Shown here: positions 61,438-64,000 of the stretch, one piece after another
How the letters are laid out: every line of letters starts with the position of its first letter
Numbering within the stretch: position 1 is the stretch's first letter
Origin: Nitrospina sp.
GTDB lineage: Bacteria > Nitrospinota > Nitrospinia > Nitrospinales > JACRGP01
Reading direction: 5' to 3'
Assembly: GCA_024648695.1 (NCBI GenBank)
Contig: JACAVV010000009.1
Coordinates: 125,729-189,728 of the forward strand
DNA: 64,000 nt
Made by a program: the position numbers and the translations under genes
Notes under the pieces: model-generated
What the model was told of the DNA's origin: nothing
The model's database searches: none
What the model saw: only the letters and a program-made list of their open reading frames with translations

Positions 61438-61685
61438 AGTAGTACATCCTCATAAATAGTTGTAATATCTAAATTCTAATTTGAATGGCAATTTCATTCA
61501 AATTTCGCCACAAATTTAACTCCTAAAAACAGCTAAATGGATGACCGGGATAAACTCTATCAAGGTTGGAAGGACGCTGTGACCATGCTCACAAATTCTC
61601 AAAAATATGGTCAAAAAAAGACTTAAACCTATCCATGACAGTAGCGGATTCCAGCGCAAGAGTACAGCATTCTAAAATTTGAATA

Positions 61686-63701
61686 TCACAATGTTTTAAT
61701 ACCGCACGCCTTTAAGAATTTAAAAGTACCATCATAGAATTCAAGCGGGCGTGTATGATCACGCACGTCACCTTTAGGCACAAAAATAATCATGCCTTGA
61801 CGTGCTCTTGTTAGAAGTACTCTATAGGCATTGGCCAAATAAACACGTCTATAATCATTTTTCACAGTTTGCCATTTCGTACCTTTAAAAGCATAAAGGC
61901 CCCAGGAACTATTCTCCCATCTCATATCAGCATCCCAGCAAACTCCTGTCCAATCTAGCTCTAACCCCTGAATATCAAACTCCGTTGCAACGTCTTCTAG
62001 GTAATATGATGACCGTATATCCTCTTTCCCATTTAGGAACCAGTTTGTTGGGTCCAACTTGGTTTTCACAGCAATTCCCTCTGGCTTGAGCCTAATAGCC
62101 CCAGAGGACGCAATAAGTCCTAACCGCTCAGTTCCTCTCGATCGTTGCCTCAGCCACTCCCTAGCTTCATTTATATCTCTTGTGAGGGCCAACGGGTAAT
62201 TATCAAGCATTGAATGAATACTTCTTGCATGAGAAGCATTACCATCAATAACAGCCCCTACAAAATCAGAAAGTTTTTCGGCCCTGTAAGACCGTATTGA
62301 AACTGCAAGGTGTAGGGCCTCTTTTTCTTCCACATTTAGTACAGAGATTTTGGCAGCTAAATTCTGTTCCCAACTATAGCTTTTATTCATAAGCTGATCT
62401 GAGTGATAAACGTCCCAATGTTGAAAACGCTTTCTAAGAGATTCAAACCATTCGATCAAGCCCGCTTCACCTGTGTTGATTTCTTGTCCTCCCCCAATCA
62501 GGCAAACAATAGTGCACCAGTCCTGTTTACGATCCATAAGACTAGTCAGGAATTCGGGTTCAGACATATCAAACTCCGAAGCTCCTCTTTTTTGAATCAT
62601 AAATCTCTCTACATGGTCTTGATTCCAAGCTCTTTGAGCCTCATCAAATACAACAACATGCTCGTGTGGAGCTGCATTTGATTTAAGTCCCTCATCTCGG
62701 AAATGATGAATATTTTGAATAAAGGCGTTTACTTTTTGCGCCGCTTCCTTTTTTGAAATAGGCTGTCCATTTTCTTTGGCACGCATGACCTCATCTCGAG
62801 CGAGAGCTTCTCTTAAAACAGAAACAAGTGGACCATTTCCTGACAGAAAAACGGCATGCTCTTCTGTACTTTCAACAGTTTGCGTTGAAATATTCAACCC
62901 TGCCAATGTTTTACCGGCACCTGGAACGCCTGTAACGAAACAAATAGATTTTCTACCTTGTTCTTTTGAGTGTTTTATAATATCTGCTATACAATCTGAG
63001 GTGTGAGTAAGGTTTTTAGCGCCAGCATCTGAACGGGAAATTTCCTCTACAGAATGCCCTTGATAAAGTGCTTGAGCAGCTTCGACAATAGTCGGTGTCG
63101 GTTTATAACCGCTCTCCGACCATTCCTCTGAATCTATATTTTCTTGTTCTATATCAGAAAAGCCAGATGCAGGTGAACTGCCAAATTCTTTTGGTCGAAT
63201 ATCACCAAGGATTTGTGTGATCAAACTCCTTAAATCATTTCCATTGGAAAACAATGGCCTTGCTACTCTATCCTGATACCAAGCAATTGTATTAGCTTGT
63301 TTAGAAGCTTTAGTGGAAACTAAGATTGGCACTATATTTTTGTGATGACTGCCCGCATGAAAGTTTTTTAGATCAAGAGCATAATCCAAAGCTTGGTCCG
63401 CAGCGTGTCGATCATGATGTTTAGCGCCAACTTTGTATTCTATAACAAAAATCACACCATTGATTAAAAGCAAAACGTCAACGCGTTTACCCATCCTTGG
63501 AATAGAAAATTCAAAAAATATTTCACCTGGCAAGAAGTCTGGGAGCTGTTCTTTAAGATTTCCTATCTGCTTTAGCCATGCATTTTTCTGCATGATATCA
63601 AGGGCGAAATGGTGATTATTAGTCAATTCACCTAGAATTTGACCATTGCGTTCACCTAGGAATCCAGAAATATTATTTTGATAATAAGCTCTTCGGATCA
63701 T
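61686..63701 (-). CDS. DUF2075-type helicase with an N-terminal PD-(D/E)xK nuclease domain
   Basis: This cytoplasmic ATPase-helicase of 671 residues has a predicted nuclease. The N-terminal 170 residues resemble a PD-(D/E)xK fold: D75 and E88-x-K90 in the stretch RVDVLLLINGVIFVIEYKVG. The Walker A (GVPGAGKT) is at 258-265 and the DEAQ box at 353-356 (VVFDEAQRAW). A C-terminal helicase block (LLTRARQGMIIFVPKGD) ends the motor. Proteins of this DUF2075/Schlafen-related group are found in phage defence islands, but not only there. A defence role is inferred from the fusion and from the neighbouring accessory genes. There is no signal peptide. Confidence 0.82.
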   Translation of the reverse strand: MIRRAYYQNNISGFLGERNGQILGELTNNHHFALDIMQKNAWLKQIGNLKEQLPDFLPGEIFFEFSIPRMGKRVDVLLLINGVIFVIEYKVGAKHHDRHAADQALDYALDLKNFHAGSHHKNIVPILVSTKASKQANTIAWYQDRVARPLFSNGNDLRSLITQILGDIRPKEFGSSPASGFSDIEQENIDSEEWSESGYKPTPTIVEAAQALYQGHSVEEISRSDAGAKNLTHTSDCIADIIKHSKEQGRKSICFVTGVPGAGKTLAGLNISTQTVESTEEHAVFLSGNGPLVSVLREALARDEVMRAKENGQPISKKEAAQKVNAFIQNIHHFRDEGLKSNAAPHEHVVVFDEAQRAWNQDHVERFMIQKRGASEFDMSEPEFLTSLMDRKQDWCTIVCLIGGGQEINTGEAGLIEWFESLRKRFQHWDVYHSDQLMNKSYSWEQNLAAKISVLNVEEKEALHLAVSIRSYRAEKLSDFVGAVIDGNASHARSIHSMLDNYPLALTRDINEAREWLRQRSRGTERLGLIASSGAIRLKPEGIAVKTKLDPTNWFLNGKEDIRSSYYLEDVATEFDIQGLELDWTGVCWDADMRWENSSWGLYAFKGTKWQTVKNDYRRVYLANAYRVLLTRARQGMIIFVPKGDVRDHTRPLEFYDGTFKFLKACGIKTL

Positions 63702-63919
63702 TTTCTCACTGCCGAATGTTGCCCTAGTTATTTTTAATCAAGGTTTATAAAGGAGTCGGGTAGATTATTGTTTACATTTTAAATTCTTGCGCATGACCCC
63801 CCAGTCTAAGCTAAATATAGTTTTTTTACCCCTGATCCTTCACTGTTCTTTCAACAGAAAGGTTTATTATCAAGGTTCATGACTAGTTAACGTCCTCCAA
63901 AGAGGGCTAAAATGTAGTT

Positions 63920-64000
63920 ATGAAGCGGCGAAACCCGATTTTAAAACGCGCCCGAATTTCGACCAAGAAATTTAGGGAACTTTTGAGGTACTTTTCACTC
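63920..64000 (+). CDS. Probable IS1595-type transposase, N-terminal fragment
   Basis: An ATG at 63920 opens a frame that stays open to the right edge (27 codons). The visible residues (MKRRNPILKRARISTKKF, then RELLRYFSL) match the basic start and the KFxELLRxFxLD-like helix that I associate with IS1595-family transposases. The fragment is short, so this is a tentative call. A mobile element here would fit the accessory character of the two genes to its left. The element's inverted repeats cannot be identified with confidence. Confidence 0.5.
   Translation, partial: MKRRNPILKRARISTKKFRELLRYFSL

Noticed and set aside
61438..61685. A toxin gene partner for the ParD-like protein
   Set aside because: No ORF with toxin-like features is present in this gap or between the antitoxin-like gene and accD.
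63702..63919. Inverted repeat end of an insertion sequence
   Set aside because: Candidate ends are visible by eye, but without the other end of the element no inverted repeat can be shown.

Overview
The window looks like a chromosomal stretch from a free-living Gram-negative autotroph or microaerobe. My best guess is a relative of Nitrospina (Nitrospinota). This rests on the four-gene 2-oxoacid:ferredoxin oxidoreductase set with a small 2x[4Fe-4S] subunit, the mix of bacterial housekeeping genes, and very large secreted proteins. The guess is an inference; no rRNA or other taxonomic marker is present.

Region 1 (1-12.7 kb, all minus strand) is a housekeeping block. In transcription order it holds porA-porB-porG-porD (closed by a strong terminator), ndk, a small exported protein, an FmdB-type zinc ribbon protein, queD/PTPS overlapping folE, phoH, ybeY, a HIT-family protein, mutS, a DUF4390 protein and the start of an NtrY-like sensor kinase that runs off the left edge. 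These genes serve carbon fixation or pyruvate metabolism, nucleotide and pterin supply, rRNA maturation and DNA repair.

Region 2 (12.8-24.3 kb, both strands) carries two small soluble proteins (one DUF1841-like), an unusual MscS channel, a pentapeptide-repeat protein, an M48 membrane metallopeptidase with zinc ribbons, a cNMP-PAS-GGDEF-EAL c-di-GMP protein, a DUF547 protein, a HAD phosphatase and a parvulin-type prolyl isomerase.

Region 3 (24.3-56.3 kb, minus strand, half the window) is the striking part: five giant exported proteins in a row. Three (A, B, D) have a hemagglutinin-like beta-helix, 12-18 tandem copies of a 70-residue FG-GAP-like repeat, a second beta-helix and three Calx-beta domains. 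The other two (C and E) have seven-bladed FG-GAP/VCBS propellers and Cys-paired Ig/PKD-like domains. All five end in the same 155-158-residue C-terminal domain, which closes exactly at the stop codon with S-G-[VLI]-N. I do not recognise this domain and propose it as a sorting, secretion or surface-anchoring module. Gene E is split into two ORFs by what looks like a CA-dinucleotide duplication.

Region 4 (56.5-61.1 kb) has nth on the minus strand and a divergent plus-strand run ilvN-ilvC-psd-pssA-accD for branched-chain amino acids, phosphatidylethanolamine and fatty acid synthesis. Region 5 (61.2-64 kb) looks accessory: an orphan ribbon-helix-helix antitoxin-like protein, a nuclease-helicase of the DUF2075 type, and the first 27 codons of a probable IS1595-type transposase at the right edge.
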